From Clostridiales bacterium (GTDB lineage Bacteria; Bacillota; Clostridia; Oscillospirales; Acutalibacteraceae), in the NCBI GenBank assembly GCA_022800315.1, contig JAAWQC010000012.1:1-61262 (forward strand): a stretch of 61,262 bases of DNA. Reading direction: 5' to 3'. The notes under the pieces were generated by a model that saw only the letters and a program-made list of their open reading frames with translations, did not search any database and was not told where the DNA came from. Below are positions 28,327 through 38,878 of this stretch, one piece after another. The translations under genes and the position numbers were made by a program. Each line of letters starts with the position of its first letter. Within the stretch, counting starts at the first letter, position 1.

Positions 28327-29904
28327 TTATTGCACCTCGATTTCTGCGATAATTTTCGCAATCTCATCACGGAGAACCTGTTCACGGGCAACGATTTCCT
28401 CAATCTCTGCATTCAGCTTCACGATGTCGATTTTCTCCCTTGTATCCTCTGCCTCAACATAAGTAGATACAGAGAGATTATAAGCATTCTGCTTGTTGCC
28501 GACTTCTTCATTGGAAACCAATCGGGTGAAATACTGCTCGTCCTGTCTGTTTGCCACAGCGTTTACGATACGGCTGATGTTCTCATCGGACAGGCGGTTG
28601 TTTTTCGTTACCTTTACAAACTCATTCGATGCGTCCACAAAGAGAATGGCGTTGTCGGTCTTGTTCTTTTTAAGCAGCATAATATTGACCGAAATGGTAA
28701 CATTCAAGAACAGGTTGGACGGCAACTGGATAATGGCATCCACATAGTTGTTGTCCACCAGATATTTACGGATTTTCTGCTCTGCACCGCTGCGGTACAT
28801 AATGCCGGGGAAACATACGATTGCCGCTGCACCGTTGTTGGCAAGCCAAGAAAGGCTGTGCATAATAAATGCCATATCGCCCTTGGAGGCAGGAGCCAAA
28901 ACACCTGCGGGAGAAAAACGAGGGTCATTGATCAGCAGAGGATTCTTGTCACCCTCCCAAGGCACAGAGAACGGAGGATTGGAAACAATCAGTTCAAAAG
29001 GCTGGTCATCCCAATGCTGTGGCGTTAAAAGCGTATCCTCACGAACAATGCTGAATTTATCAAACTCTACATTGTGCAGAAACATATTGATACGGCAGAG
29101 GTTGTATGTAGTCAGGTCGATTTCCTGTCCGTAAAAACCACGCTCGATATTATCCTTCCCAAGAACTTTTTCTACCTTGAGAAGCAGCGAACCGCTACCA
29201 CAGGCCGGGTCATATACCTTGTTGATGCGGGTCTTGCCGATAGTACCCAGACGGGCAAGCAGTTCGGATACGTCTGCTGGTGTGAAATACTGACCGCCCT
29301 TTTTGCCTGCATTGGCTGCGTACATACCCATCAAATATTCATAGGCATCGCCAAACAGGTCGGCATTGATGCCATCAGTAGAGAACAGCGGCATTTTTGC
29401 TACACCGTTTAACAGTTCGCAAAGCACCTTATTTCGCTTGGCAACGGTCTCTCCGATGGATTTGCTGTTTACATCGAAATCGTCAAAAAGACCTGCAAAG
29501 TCATTTTCGGCAGCACCACTGGCGGCACTGGCTTCAATGTGATTAAACACACGCTCCAAGGTCTCATTCAGATTTTCGTCCTTATCTGCCTTTGCACGAA
29601 CATTGCAGAAAAGTTCGGATGGCAGAATAAAAAAGCCTTTTTCCTGCACCAGTCCCTCACGAGCCTGCTCCGCTTCGGCATCACTCATTTTGGCATAGTC
29701 AAAATCGGCATTGCCAGCTGCGTGTTCGCCTTCATTGATATAAGCTGTGAAATTTTCCGAAATATAGCGGTAAAACATCGTCACAAGGACATAGGACTTG
29801 AAGTCCCATTCGGATACATGACCTGCGTGAACAAGGTCGGTTGCTATTTTATATATGGTACGGAACAATTCGTCCTGCTCCTGTGATTTTTTAAGTTCGG
29901 CCAT
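28327..29904 (-). CDS. hsdM: Type I DNA adenine methyltransferase HsdM
   Basis: HsdM transfers methyl groups from S-adenosylmethionine to N6 of adenine in the target chosen by HsdS. The 525-residue protein has an N-terminal helical domain (about 1-150), then the SAM-binding motif VYDPACGSGSLLLKV and the catalytic NPPF in LIVSNPPFSVPW, in the order of gamma-class enzymes. The C-terminal helices contact HsdS. It overlaps the upstream regulator gene by 14 bases. Confidence 0.95.
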   Translation of the reverse strand: MAELKKSQEQDELFRTIYKIATDLVHAGHVSEWDFKSYVLVTMFYRYISENFTAYINEGEHAAGNADFDYAKMSDAEAEQAREGLVQEKGFFILPSELFCNVRAKADKDENLNETLERVFNHIEASAASGAAENDFAGLFDDFDVNSKSIGETVAKRNKVLCELLNGVAKMPLFSTDGINADLFGDAYEYLMGMYAANAGKKGGQYFTPADVSELLARLGTIGKTRINKVYDPACGSGSLLLKVEKVLGKDNIERGFYGQEIDLTTYNLCRINMFLHNVEFDKFSIVREDTLLTPQHWDDQPFELIVSNPPFSVPWEGDKNPLLINDPRFSPAGVLAPASKGDMAFIMHSLSWLANNGAAAIVCFPGIMYRSGAEQKIRKYLVDNNYVDAIIQLPSNLFLNVTISVNIMLLKKNKTDNAILFVDASNEFVKVTKNNRLSDENISRIVNAVANRQDEQYFTRLVSNEEVGNKQNAYNLSVSTYVEAEDTREKIDIVKLNAEIEEIVAREQVLRDEIAKIIAEIEVQ

Positions 29905-30118
29905 TTTGTGCGCCCTCCTCCGGCAAAAATTCTAATATATCGTTAGGCGTGCAGTCCATAGCCACACAAATACTTTCTACCTTATCCAAAGCCATATACT
30001 GACCATTTTTTATTTTGGAGATAATATTAGCCGAGATATTTGCTTTTCGCATCAATTCGGCACTGGATACATCCTTTTCAATCATCAAATGCAGCAGTCT
30101 TTTATAACTTACGGCCAT
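29891..30118 (-). CDS. Small XRE-type HTH regulator of the hsd operon
   Basis: The product is 75 residues from ATG 30118, seven bases after AAGGAGGG; an upstream in-frame extension has no ribosome site. A Cro/CI-type helix-turn-helix spans residues 6-60 (DVSSAELMRKANISANIISKI contains the recognition helix). The gene overlaps hsdM and heads the operon, and a dyad lies between the promoter hexamers, so autoregulation of the RM genes in the manner of controller proteins is likely. Confidence 0.85.
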   Translation of the reverse strand: MAVSYKRLLHLMIEKDVSSAELMRKANISANIISKIKNGQYMALDKVESICVAMDCTPNDILEFLPEEGAQNGRT

Positions 30119-30149
30119 TCTACGCCCTCCTTCGACAGATACTGCATAT

Positions 30150-30178
30150 ATTATATCACAGTTCCGTGAACTTTTCAA
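30150..30178 (-). promoter_or_regulatory. hsd operon promoter with internal operator dyad
   Basis: On the minus strand TTGAAA (30178-30173) and TATAAT (30155-30150) are spaced by 17 bases. The spacer holds the inverted repeat AGTTC-ACG-GAACT at 30160-30172, well placed for repression by the operon's own HTH protein. Confidence 0.72.
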
Positions 30179-30199
30179 TAGATTTGCGATATTGTTCAC

Positions 30200-30880
30200 A
30201 ATTCTTGAGCAGCCTTTCGTGGCTGCTTATTTTTTTGCTCTTTTTTCGCATTTACCCTCAAGTTTTGCCTTCTGCCGTGGCTATCAAGTAGGGGGGTGAA
30301 TTTTTCGGTAGTAAGTGAGAGGACGAAAAAACTTCTGCTCATTTTTGAGCGAAAGGGGGGTTCGATTCGGATGGATTTTTCGCATATAGGCAGAGGAATG
30401 AAAAAATTTAGATTTCTTTTCCCAAACGGCACTCTCATGTCCGGTGGTGAGTGAAGAGAGAAAATTTCTAAATTCTCTGTTCAAACGCAGACCACACCTC
30501 CAGTGGGTAGTGAGGAGAAAAGTTTTGCAGGAAACCGCTCAAATTCCAGATTCCTCTCCAGAGGGAAGATACGGGGGTTGACTTTTTCGGCTTGTACCGA
30601 AGGAATAAAAATTTTCTCAACCTTTGAAAAACCGGCGCTCTCATGTCCAGTGAGTAGTGGGAACAGAAAATTTCTCAAAAAAATTTGCAGAATTTTTCCG
30701 AAACGCACTTCTCATGTCCAGTGAATAGTAGGAAGAAAAATTTCCTCACTCTTCGTAAATCCGATACTCTCGTTTCCATTACAGAGTGTAAGAAGAGAAA
30801 TTTTCTCAACCTTCGTCAAAACGGCTCCTTGCTGACCAAGTGCCAACTGTAAGGGGCAACACAAAATCGAAAGGAGGCAC
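30200..30880. repeat. Array of diverged repeats next to the mobile element primase
   Basis: Several imperfect units share a TCTCATGTCC-AGTG-GTAG core followed by AGAAAATTTCTCA-like sequence; clear copies begin near 30433, 30640, 30710 and 30769, spaced about 60-70 bases or multiples of that, with weaker copies around 30300-30360 and 30490-30560. No gene is visible. Iteron-like or origin-associated repeats are possible, as a replication-type gene starts at 30886. Confidence 0.6.
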
Positions 30881-30885
30881 ACACA

Positions 30886-33203
30886 GTGCAAATTCAATTA
30901 GAAAAAATACCGCAGTTCCTCAAGGACAATGGCCAGTTCTGCTGTTGGCAGTACGAACTGCGGGACGGTGACAAAACCAAGGTGCCCTACACACCCGGCA
31001 CCAGACACAAAGCCAATGTAAAAATCCCTGCCACCTTCACAGCCTTTGAGACTGCGGCATCCGCAACAGGCTATGAAGGAATCGGCATCCGTGTCCACGG
31101 CAGAATCGTGGGCATCGACCTTGACCACTGCATCGAGGAGGGCAAACTGCTCCCGTGGGCGCAGGAAATCGTAGACATCTTCGGTGCGACCTACATCGAG
31201 GTCAGTCCCTCCGGCACGGGCATCCGCATCTTCTGTCTGCTGCCGAACGGCTTCACCTACGATACGCAGACCTACTACATCAAGAAGGGGGACATCGAAG
31301 TCTACATCCCCGGTCACACCAACCGATTCCTCACCGTCACCGGCAATGCTCTCACGGAGGCTGATGTGGTGGAAACGGCAGAGGCGCTCCTCTGGCTACT
31401 CGACACCTATATGCGCCGTCCCACACCGCCCACACCTGCTGTGGCAGTCCCCGGTGAAAGCTACCTCAGTGATGAGGAGGTCATCGCAAAAGCCTCCGCT
31501 GCCCGGAACGGAGATAAGTTCCGCAGGCTGTGGGACGGGGAGATCACCGGCTACAAGAGCCAGAGCGAAGCGGATGCCGCCCTCGTTGCTACGCTGGCAT
31601 TCTGGTGCAGCGGTGATAAGGCGCAGATGGACAGGCTGTTCCGACAGTCCGGCTTGATGCGTGAGAAATGGGATACCCTTCGTGGCGCTGACACCTACGG
31701 CAATATCTCCATCGGAAAAGCGGTGGCTCGGATGACGGACTACTACAAACCCATCGTCCCACGCTCTGCCGCCGAGGACTTCGGTGTGGATCGGCTGAAG
31801 GAACTTGACCCTATGGACTCCACAAAGTACCCGTGGAACGACATCGGCGCCGGTCACATTTTCGCAGACTTCTACCAAGACCGACTGCGCTATGTGCCAG
31901 AACGGAAGATGTGGTTTCACTACGAGGGCGGTATCTGGCAGCCGGACACCGGCAATCTCCGGGCGATGCTCTACTGCATGGAACTGGCAGACCTCATGTA
32001 CACCTTTGCTCTGGAGATCCGTGACGAGGACAAGCGCAAGTCCTATATGAAATATGCCAGCCGATGGCTGAGCCACTCCAACCGGGTCAACATTCTCAAG
32101 GATGCACAGGTGTACCATCCCATCCCGTATGGCAGTTTCGATGCGGACATCTACATCTTCAACTGCAAAAACGGCACTCTGCACATTGATAACGGGGAGT
32201 TTACCGAACACCGCAGCACCGACTTTCTCACAAAAATCAGTCCCGTGGTGTATGACCAACAGCTTACTCGGAGCGTTTCGCCACCTACATTGACGAGATC
32301 ATGAGCGGTGATGCCGACAGAGCCAAGTTCCTGCAGAAGATACTCGGCTACGGCCTTACCGGGGACACTCGCCACGAGTGCATGACCATCCTCTACGGTG
32401 TGACCACACGCAACGGCAAAGGCACCCTCTGCGAGAGCGTACTGAAGGTGCTTGGGGATTACGGCTGTGCCTCACGCCCGGAGACCATCGCTATGAAAAG
32501 CTACACCAACGGCTCACAGCCGAGTGAGGATGTGGCTCGGCTTGCCGGTGTCCGATTCGTGAACATCCCGGAGCCGGGAAAAGGCATGGTGTTGGATGCC
32601 GCCAAGGTCAAGGCTATGACCGGCAACGATACCCTCAATGCCCGGTTCCTCCATGAGAACAGCTTTGATTTCCAACCGCAGTTCAAAATCTATGTGAACA
32701 CCAACTTCCTGCCCGTCATCAACGATATGACCCTCTTCTCCAGTGACCGCATCATCATTATCCCGTTTGACCGCCATTTCGATGAGCAGTCCCGTGATAC
32801 CACGCTCAAGCGCCGCTTTGCGGAGGAAGGTGTCCAGAGCGCCATCCTCAACTGGCTGTTGGAGGAATACAGGCTGCTCCAGACGGAGGGACTGTTTCTT
32901 CCAAAATCCGTGAAGGATGCTACAGACCGCTATCAGCACGATAGCGACAAGATGGCGCTGTTTTTTGAGGACAATCTCGTGGCGGACGCTGCCGCCGAGG
33001 AACTGACCTCCACGGTCTATGCCCGGTATAAGGGATGGTGCCAAGAGAACGGCAGCTACCCGGAGGGGATGAAGAACTTCAAGCAGGGACTTCAGGCTTT
33101 TGCCCAAGTAGTCCGCAAACGCCCCAAACACGGCGGTGAGAAAACCACGATGCTCATCGGCTATCGGCTCATTTCCGAGTTCGATGCTCCGCCGCTGACA
33201 TAA
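30886..33203 (+). pseudogene. Phage/plasmid-type primase-helicase (P4/D5-like), frameshifted
   Basis: GTG 30886 follows AAAGGAGG. The first frame (472 residues, to 32304) has a prim-pol-like N-terminal domain with IDLDHC and SPSGTGIRIFC, then a D5_N-like segment. The second frame (to 33203) continues without a break in the family: ERFATYIDEIMSGDADRAKF, SF3 helicase Walker A GVTTRNGKGT, and a C-terminal winged-helix-like end. The shift lies near 32260-32275 and one base restores a single protein of about 770 residues. It would prime and unwind the element's DNA. As read, the helicase half lacks its own good start. Confidence 0.8.
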
Positions 33204-33211
33204 ATCACACG

Positions 33212-33303
33212 GCTTGGGGCAATGTGGCAGATGATTATAGGTTTTCTCTATAGGAAAACAAATCTTGAAAACAACCATAATTACTTGCCACATTGCCCCA
33301 AGC
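33212..33303. repeat. Perfect 18-bp inverted repeat with nested hairpin, downstream of the primase gene
   Basis: GCTTGGGGCAATGTGGCA at 33212-33229 and its exact complement at 33286-33303 enclose 56 AT-rich bases that contain a smaller GTTTTC/GAAAAC hairpin. It is not followed by a T run, so it is not a simple terminator. Confidence 0.85.
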
Positions 33304-33378
33304 GGAAAGGAGGCGGTGCCTATGATTGCGTAGCACCCTGTGCCCCATACACCCAAAACCAATGAAAGGAGCAGAAAA

Positions 33379-33633
33379 ATGCGACACAAATTCTTCTACG
33401 GCATGAAGCCGGGTATCAACAACTTCAGTCCCAAGGATTTCTCCGAGCGTGACTATGACTGCCACATCATCTTCCAGAACAAGCGTGGTATGCCCGTGGC
33501 GGTGTCCCGTCACAAGACGATGGATTTCTGGAAAGTGCAGAACGGCTTTTCCTCCGTATTCTTCGGTACGAAGGCAGAGGCACTGGCATATTGCAGAGGC
33601 CGTTTTCTGGACGCTGACGGAAAGACGGTGTAA
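33379..33633 (+). CDS. Small mobile-element protein, unknown function
   Basis: The product is 84 residues from ATG 33379, eight bases after AAAGGAG. It has no membrane segment, zinc motif or known domain that I can name. Aromatic residues are frequent (KFFYGMKPG, HKTMDFWKVQNGFSSVFFG). It opens a run of four small genes with perfect ribosome sites between the primase and capsid genes of the element, which supports it being translated. Confidence 0.65.
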   Translation: MRHKFFYGMKPGINNFSPKDFSERDYDCHIIFQNKRGMPVAVSRHKTMDFWKVQNGFSSVFFGTKAEALAYCRGRFLDADGKTV

Positions 33634-33636
33634 GCC

Positions 33637-33921
33637 ATGACCGAGATCCGCTACTACCCACTCATCGACTGCGATACCGAGGGCACGGAGAAGGTGGCAA
33701 TGATTCCCACGCCCAACGGCAGCACAGTCAAGGCGCAGAGCGAGATGTGGCTTGAGGAGATGATTCCTCACCACTTCCGGCTCTGCACCAAAAACAGCAG
33801 TTCCGCAGATACCTTTAATATCCGTTGCCCTCGCTGCGGCACGGCGCTGAAGCGTATCAGTGCGGGCATCAACGAAACCAAGCACGGCTTGTATGTATGC
33901 AGTGCCTGCGACAAGAAATAA
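33637..33921 (+). CDS. Small zinc-ribbon protein of the mobile element
   Basis: The product is 94 residues. Its C-terminal half is a zinc ribbon with CPRCG and CSAC pairs (IRCPRCGTALKRI, then YVCSACDKK); the N-terminal half is acidic and has no known domain. It starts three bases after the previous gene, so it is probably translated by coupling, and its stop overlaps the ribosome site of the next gene. A nucleic-acid-binding role is plausible from the ribbon alone. Confidence 0.65.
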   Translation: MTEIRYYPLIDCDTEGTEKVAMIPTPNGSTVKAQSEMWLEEMIPHHFRLCTKNSSSADTFNIRCPRCGTALKRISAGINETKHGLYVCSACDKK

Positions 33922-33934
33922 GGAGGACACCAAT

Positions 33935-34159
33935 ATGGTAAACGAAGTAAAGAAGGAAGTCTTGGCGGAGCATTTCCGCAAGCACGATGCCATCACCCTG
34001 TACAAGCAGGACGGCACCCCCGTCACCTTCAGCAAGCAGCACCACATCCGTCTTTACGGCGGACACCGCGACCTTGTGTTCAAGGACTACGATGAGTTCC
34101 TTGCTTTCTGTGCAAAGCAGCATCTTCGCCAGAAGCCGGTTCCCATCACCGTCATCTAA
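33935..34159 (+). CDS. Small mobile-element protein, paralogue of the gene at 34305-34511
   Basis: The product is 74 residues from ATG 33935, eight bases after AGGAGG. It aligns along its length with the product at 34305-34511: a KKE-LAEHFRKHD-like start, a short beta segment (AITLYKQDG against VTIFSPEN), and an acidic end with D-DEFLAFC against D-LADYC. No domain name is recognised. The pair lies on either side of a large inverted-repeat arm that precedes the capsid cassette. Confidence 0.6.
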   Translation: MVNEVKKEVLAEHFRKHDAITLYKQDGTPVTFSKQHHIRLYGGHRDLVFKDYDEFLAFCAKQHLRQKPVPITVI

Positions 34160-34178
34160 GTCCCCGTGCGTACCCTGC

Positions 34179-34256
34179 GTCCGGGAGGGGCGGTGCAAAT
34201 CTCTGTACCTTTTCACCCGTGCAACGGGCGTGGGGCCTCACGCACAAATTCGCATA
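34179..34256 (+). repeat. Left arm of a long imperfect inverted repeat flanking the capsid cassette
   Basis: The right half (34222-34256) matches the reverse complement of 35514-35548 at 32 of 35 positions. A further block AATCTCTGTACCT at the same spacing, and CCGG-AGGG further out, extend the similarity to about 75 bases. Confidence 0.85.
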
Positions 34257-34304
34257 TTCAAACGGGGTATATACCCTAATTCAAACAAAACGGAGGTTTT
34301 TATT

Positions 34305-34511
34305 ATGAATCTGACCAAAGAGTTCTTTGAAAAGCAGCTCAAGAAGCATGAGAAGGTCACCATCTTCTCCCCGGAGAACATCTCTCTGGACATCAGCAAG
34401 GTGCCGTATATCCGCAGGGATGACACCGATACCGAGTTCGATATGGACTGCGCCGACCTCGCAGATTACTGCAACGCCCTCAGTCTGTCCACCAAACCTA
34501 ACCACAATTAA
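34305..34511 (+). CDS. Small protein inside the capsid cassette, paralogue of the gene at 33935-34159
   Basis: The product is 68 residues from ATG 34305, eight bases after CGGAGG. It opens MNLTKEFFEKQLKKHEKVTI and resembles the preceding small protein in length and pattern. It ends 13 bases before the major capsid gene, sharing its transcript, and could be a capsid accessory or scaffolding-like factor, though nothing in the sequence proves this. Confidence 0.6.
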   Translation: MNLTKEFFEKQLKKHEKVTIFSPENISLDISKVPYIRRDDTDTEFDMDCADLADYCNALSLSTKPNHN

Positions 34512-34524
34512 GGAGGATTTCACT

Positions 34525-35460
34525 ATGAATACTACTATCGATACCTTTACTCCCGTCAATCAGCCGGAGTACCACAACCACTTCTGGAACTATATCATGG
34601 GCAAGGAAGACCACAAGAAATTCCTTGACCTCGGCAGAAAAATCACCGGCGCATATACGCTGCCCACCACTTCTTCCAAGAAGTTCGAGGATAAGCTGAA
34701 TGCCGAGAGCCTGTTCCGTCAGCTTGCCACCTACCACTATGCACCCAACGGCCCTTCTTCCATTCTTGCGAAGGTCAACACCGATTCTGCTGAATGGGTT
34801 GGCCCCGGCGGTGCCATCAACGCCTACGATGCCATCAACGATTTCAGCACCTACAAGTTGAATGACCACAAGCTGGCTGTCATTATGCAGCTTGACGCAT
34901 CCTTCCTGCACGATAACCACAACATCTTTGAGTCCTATTTCACTGACAGACTGGTCAAGGATTTCGCCCATGCAGAGGAGCGTGGCTTCATCAACGGCAC
35001 CGGCGAAGATATGCCCACCGGCATTCTGGCAGAAAGCGGCGGCGCAGAGGTCGGTGTGACCGCTGATGCCATCACCTACGAAAATGTGGTCAAGCTGTTC
35101 TTCTCCGCCAAGCCGGAATACCGCAAGAATGGCGTGTGGATGATGAGCAGCGAGACCGCTCTGGCTATCCGCTCCCTCACCGATAATGCCGGCCAGCCTC
35201 TGTGGAATCACACCAACGATACCATTCTGGGCAAGAAGGTGTACATCTCCGAGTATATGCCCGGTGCTGAATCCGGCAGCAAGCCTATCGCCTTTGGTGA
35301 TTTCAGCTACTACTGGATCGTGGAGCGTACCAGTATGACCATCCGCACCCTGCGTGAGCGTTTCTTCGAAACCGACCAGCTCGGCTACCTCGCCTTTGAA
35401 CTTCTGGACGGCAAATTGATTCGCCCCGAAGCCATTAAGGTCATGCAGATGACCGCATAA
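34525..35460 (+). CDS. HK97-fold phage major capsid protein, lacking a scaffold/delta domain
   Basis: The 311-residue product matches HK97-type major capsid proteins: an early N-arm, a central E-loop/P-domain region (EWVGPGGAINAYDAIND, KLAVIMQLDASFLHD), F-NGTGEDMPTGIL, then GVWMMSSETALAIRSLTDNAG, a FGDFSYYWIVER-like strand and a C-terminal FELLDGKLIRPEAIKVM. It is shorter than classical precursors because there is no N-terminal delta domain. No protease, portal, terminase or tail gene is present in the element, so the capsid stands alone. AGGAGG lies eight bases before the ATG. Confidence 0.88.
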   Translation: MNTTIDTFTPVNQPEYHNHFWNYIMGKEDHKKFLDLGRKITGAYTLPTTSSKKFEDKLNAESLFRQLATYHYAPNGPSSILAKVNTDSAEWVGPGGAINAYDAINDFSTYKLNDHKLAVIMQLDASFLHDNHNIFESYFTDRLVKDFAHAEERGFINGTGEDMPTGILAESGGAEVGVTADAITYENVVKLFFSAKPEYRKNGVWMMSSETALAIRSLTDNAGQPLWNHTNDTILGKKVYISEYMPGAESGSKPIAFGDFSYYWIVERTSMTIRTLRERFFETDQLGYLAFELLDGKLIRPEAIKVMQMTA

Positions 35461-35470
35461 TTTCCGGGAG

Positions 35471-35497
35471 GCCCCTGTGGCAGTATCCTGCAGGGGC
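35471..35497 (+). terminator. Probable terminator after the capsid gene
   Basis: GCCCCTG and CAGGGGC pair around a 13-base loop, followed by the T-containing ATTCCCTT. Confidence 0.55.
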
Positions 35498-35513
35498 TAT
35501 TCCCTTAAAAACT

Positions 35514-35588
35514 TATGCGAATTTGTGCGTAAGACCCAACGCCCGTTGTCCAAAGATACAGGTACAGAGATTAGACCCGCCCTACCGG
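35514..35588 (-). repeat. Right arm of the inverted repeat flanking the capsid cassette
   Basis: This is the inverted partner of 34179-34256; the two arms enclose the small gene at 34305 and the capsid gene, a segment of about 1.4 kb. Confidence 0.85.
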
Positions 35589-35606
35589 GTCGGAAAGGAG
35601 AACGAT

Positions 35607-35792
35607 ATGGATGTGAACACCATTATCAACAAGAAACCAAGCCGTGTCACAGAAATGCAGGTCGGTGATACGCTTTTCACTGTAGTCTCCGTTGAAAGTG
35701 ACCGAGCCAGAGAACGCCTATATGATAAGGTGAAAAGGATGATACTGAACAATGAAACTACGGAAACGCCCGCCACGCCTACGGCTGCATAA
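35607..35792 (+). CDS. TnpW-like small transposon protein
   Basis: This 61-residue product resembles TnpW proteins that accompany TnpX-type large serine recombinases: a central strand pair (VGDTLFTVVSVES) and an amphipathic helix (RARERLYDKVKRMIL). It starts 10 bases after GGAAAGGAG and lies 128 bases upstream of the recombinase gene, the usual TnpW position. Its role in Tn4451-like elements is unclear, possibly regulatory. Confidence 0.7.
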   Translation: MDVNTIINKKPSRVTEMQVGDTLFTVVSVESDRARERLYDKVKRMILNNETTETPATPTAA

Positions 35793-35857
35793 ACGCCTGT
35801 GCGGTAGGCCGTACCGTTATCATAAAATTCACACTTATGACCGCAAATAAACCTTGA

Positions 35858-37569
<1,712 letters not shown>

Positions 37570-37579
<10 letters not shown>

Positions 37580-37610
37580 CCGGATTTCTCCAAACTATGC
37601 CGATATTTTT
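37570..37610 (+). terminator. Intrinsic terminator at the right end of the recombinase gene
   Basis: ATCGGCATAG and CTATGCCGAT form a perfect 10-base-pair stem followed by ATTTTT; the stop codon lies inside the left arm. Confidence 0.85.
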
Positions 37611-37746
37611 CCAAGGTATAAAATCCCTTAGTGAGACACCCTTTAACGGCGGTCTTTTTATAGCTTACATCCGTATAGTAAATGTATAAAAACAGAGTAT
37701 CGTATGCTATACTCAAAGCAATCATATAAGTAAATGAGGTACCGCC

Positions 37747-38868
37747 ATGAAACATATCGTCTTAGCCCCCGATTCTTTCAAAGGCACCATGACAGCGGCG
37801 GAAATCTGCGCCGTACAGCGGGAGGCGATCCGGCGCCTTCTCCCCGGTGTGACAGTGGACGAGGTACCCATGGCCGACGGGGGAGAAGGGTTCATCGAGA
37901 CCTGCCGCCGCCTCCGCGGCGGGGAGCGGGTGGAAGTGACGGTTACCGGGCCGCTGCACACCCCTGTGGGGGCCTTTTACCTGCGCCTTCCCGATGGAAG
38001 CGCGGTCATCGAGATGGCCGCCGCCGCGGGCCTGCCCCTGGCCGGCGGAAGGCTCGACCCACTGAAGGCGACCACCTATGGTGTCGGTGAGCTGATCCTC
38101 CACGCCGTGGAGCGGGGAGCCCACCGTATCCTGCTGGGACTGGGAGGAAGCGCCACCAACGACGGCGGCATCGGAATGGCCGCGGCGCTGGGTTACTGCT
38201 TCTACGACGGGGAGGGCCGTCCGGTGGAACCACTGGCAAAACATCTGGGAAAAATCGTCAGTGTGCGCCGGGAGCGGGAACTGCCGGAGGTGGAGATCAC
38301 CGCCGCCTGCGATGTGGACAATCCCCTGTGCGGCCCGTCGGGCGCCACGGCGGTGTTCGGTCCCCAGAAGGGGGTGACCCCCGCTCTTTTCCCCGCGCTG
38401 GAGGACGGTATGAGCCATCTGGCCGCGCTGATGGAGCGGGATACCGGAGCTCCTGTCGCCGATACGCCGGGGGCGGGAGCGGCCGGAGGACTGGGGGCCG
38501 CCGTGCTGTATTTCCTCCGCGGCACCCTTCGTCCCGGCATCGAACTGCTGCTGGACGCGGCGGGGTTCGACGGCCTGCTGGAGCGGGCCGACCTGGTGAT
38601 TACAGGGGAGGGCTGTATGGACCGCCAGAGCGTCCGCGGCAAGGTGCCGGCGGGGGTGGGACAGCGCTGCCGGCGCAGAGGCGTGCCCTGTGTCGCCCTG
38701 TGCGGTTCGCTTGGTGAGGGGGCGGAGGAGCTGTACGGCTGCGGTATCAGCGCCATGTTCAGTACCCTGCACACCTTCACCGATCTGGAGACGTCCGCCC
38801 GCACCTGCCGGGAGGATATGCGTCTGCTCACCGACGCGGTGATTCGGCTGCTGCTGAGCAGGGAGTAG
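37747..38868 (+). CDS. Glycerate 2-kinase (GarK/GlxK family)
   Basis: The 373-residue product phosphorylates glycerate, feeding 2-phosphoglycerate into glycolysis. Family landmarks are the opening KHIVLAPDSFKGTMTAAEIC, VPMADGGEGF near 38-47, GLGGSATNDGGIGMAAALG in the middle, and GLGAAVLYFLRG followed by VITGEGCMDRQSVRGKVP near the C-terminus. The length is normal. It begins the GC-rich flank right of the mobile element, 167 bases after the recombinase. GAGGT lies eight bases before the ATG. Confidence 0.93.
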   Translation: MKHIVLAPDSFKGTMTAAEICAVQREAIRRLLPGVTVDEVPMADGGEGFIETCRRLRGGERVEVTVTGPLHTPVGAFYLRLPDGSAVIEMAAAAGLPLAGGRLDPLKATTYGVGELILHAVERGAHRILLGLGGSATNDGGIGMAAALGYCFYDGEGRPVEPLAKHLGKIVSVRRERELPEVEITAACDVDNPLCGPSGATAVFGPQKGVTPALFPALEDGMSHLAALMERDTGAPVADTPGAGAAGGLGAAVLYFLRGTLRPGIELLLDAAGFDGLLERADLVITGEGCMDRQSVRGKVPAGVGQRCRRRGVPCVALCGSLGEGAEELYGCGISAMFSTLHTFTDLETSARTCREDMRLLTDAVIRLLLSRE

Positions 38869-38878
38869 AAGAGGGCGC

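Noticed and set aside
30200-30880. CRISPR array
   Set aside because: The units are diverged and lack identical repeats with regular unique spacers, and no cas genes are present.
30284-30897. Minus-strand frames with a recurrent TGHESAGF-like peptide in the repeat region
   Set aside because: The peptides only mirror the DNA repeats; no frame has a ribosome site or extends through the array.
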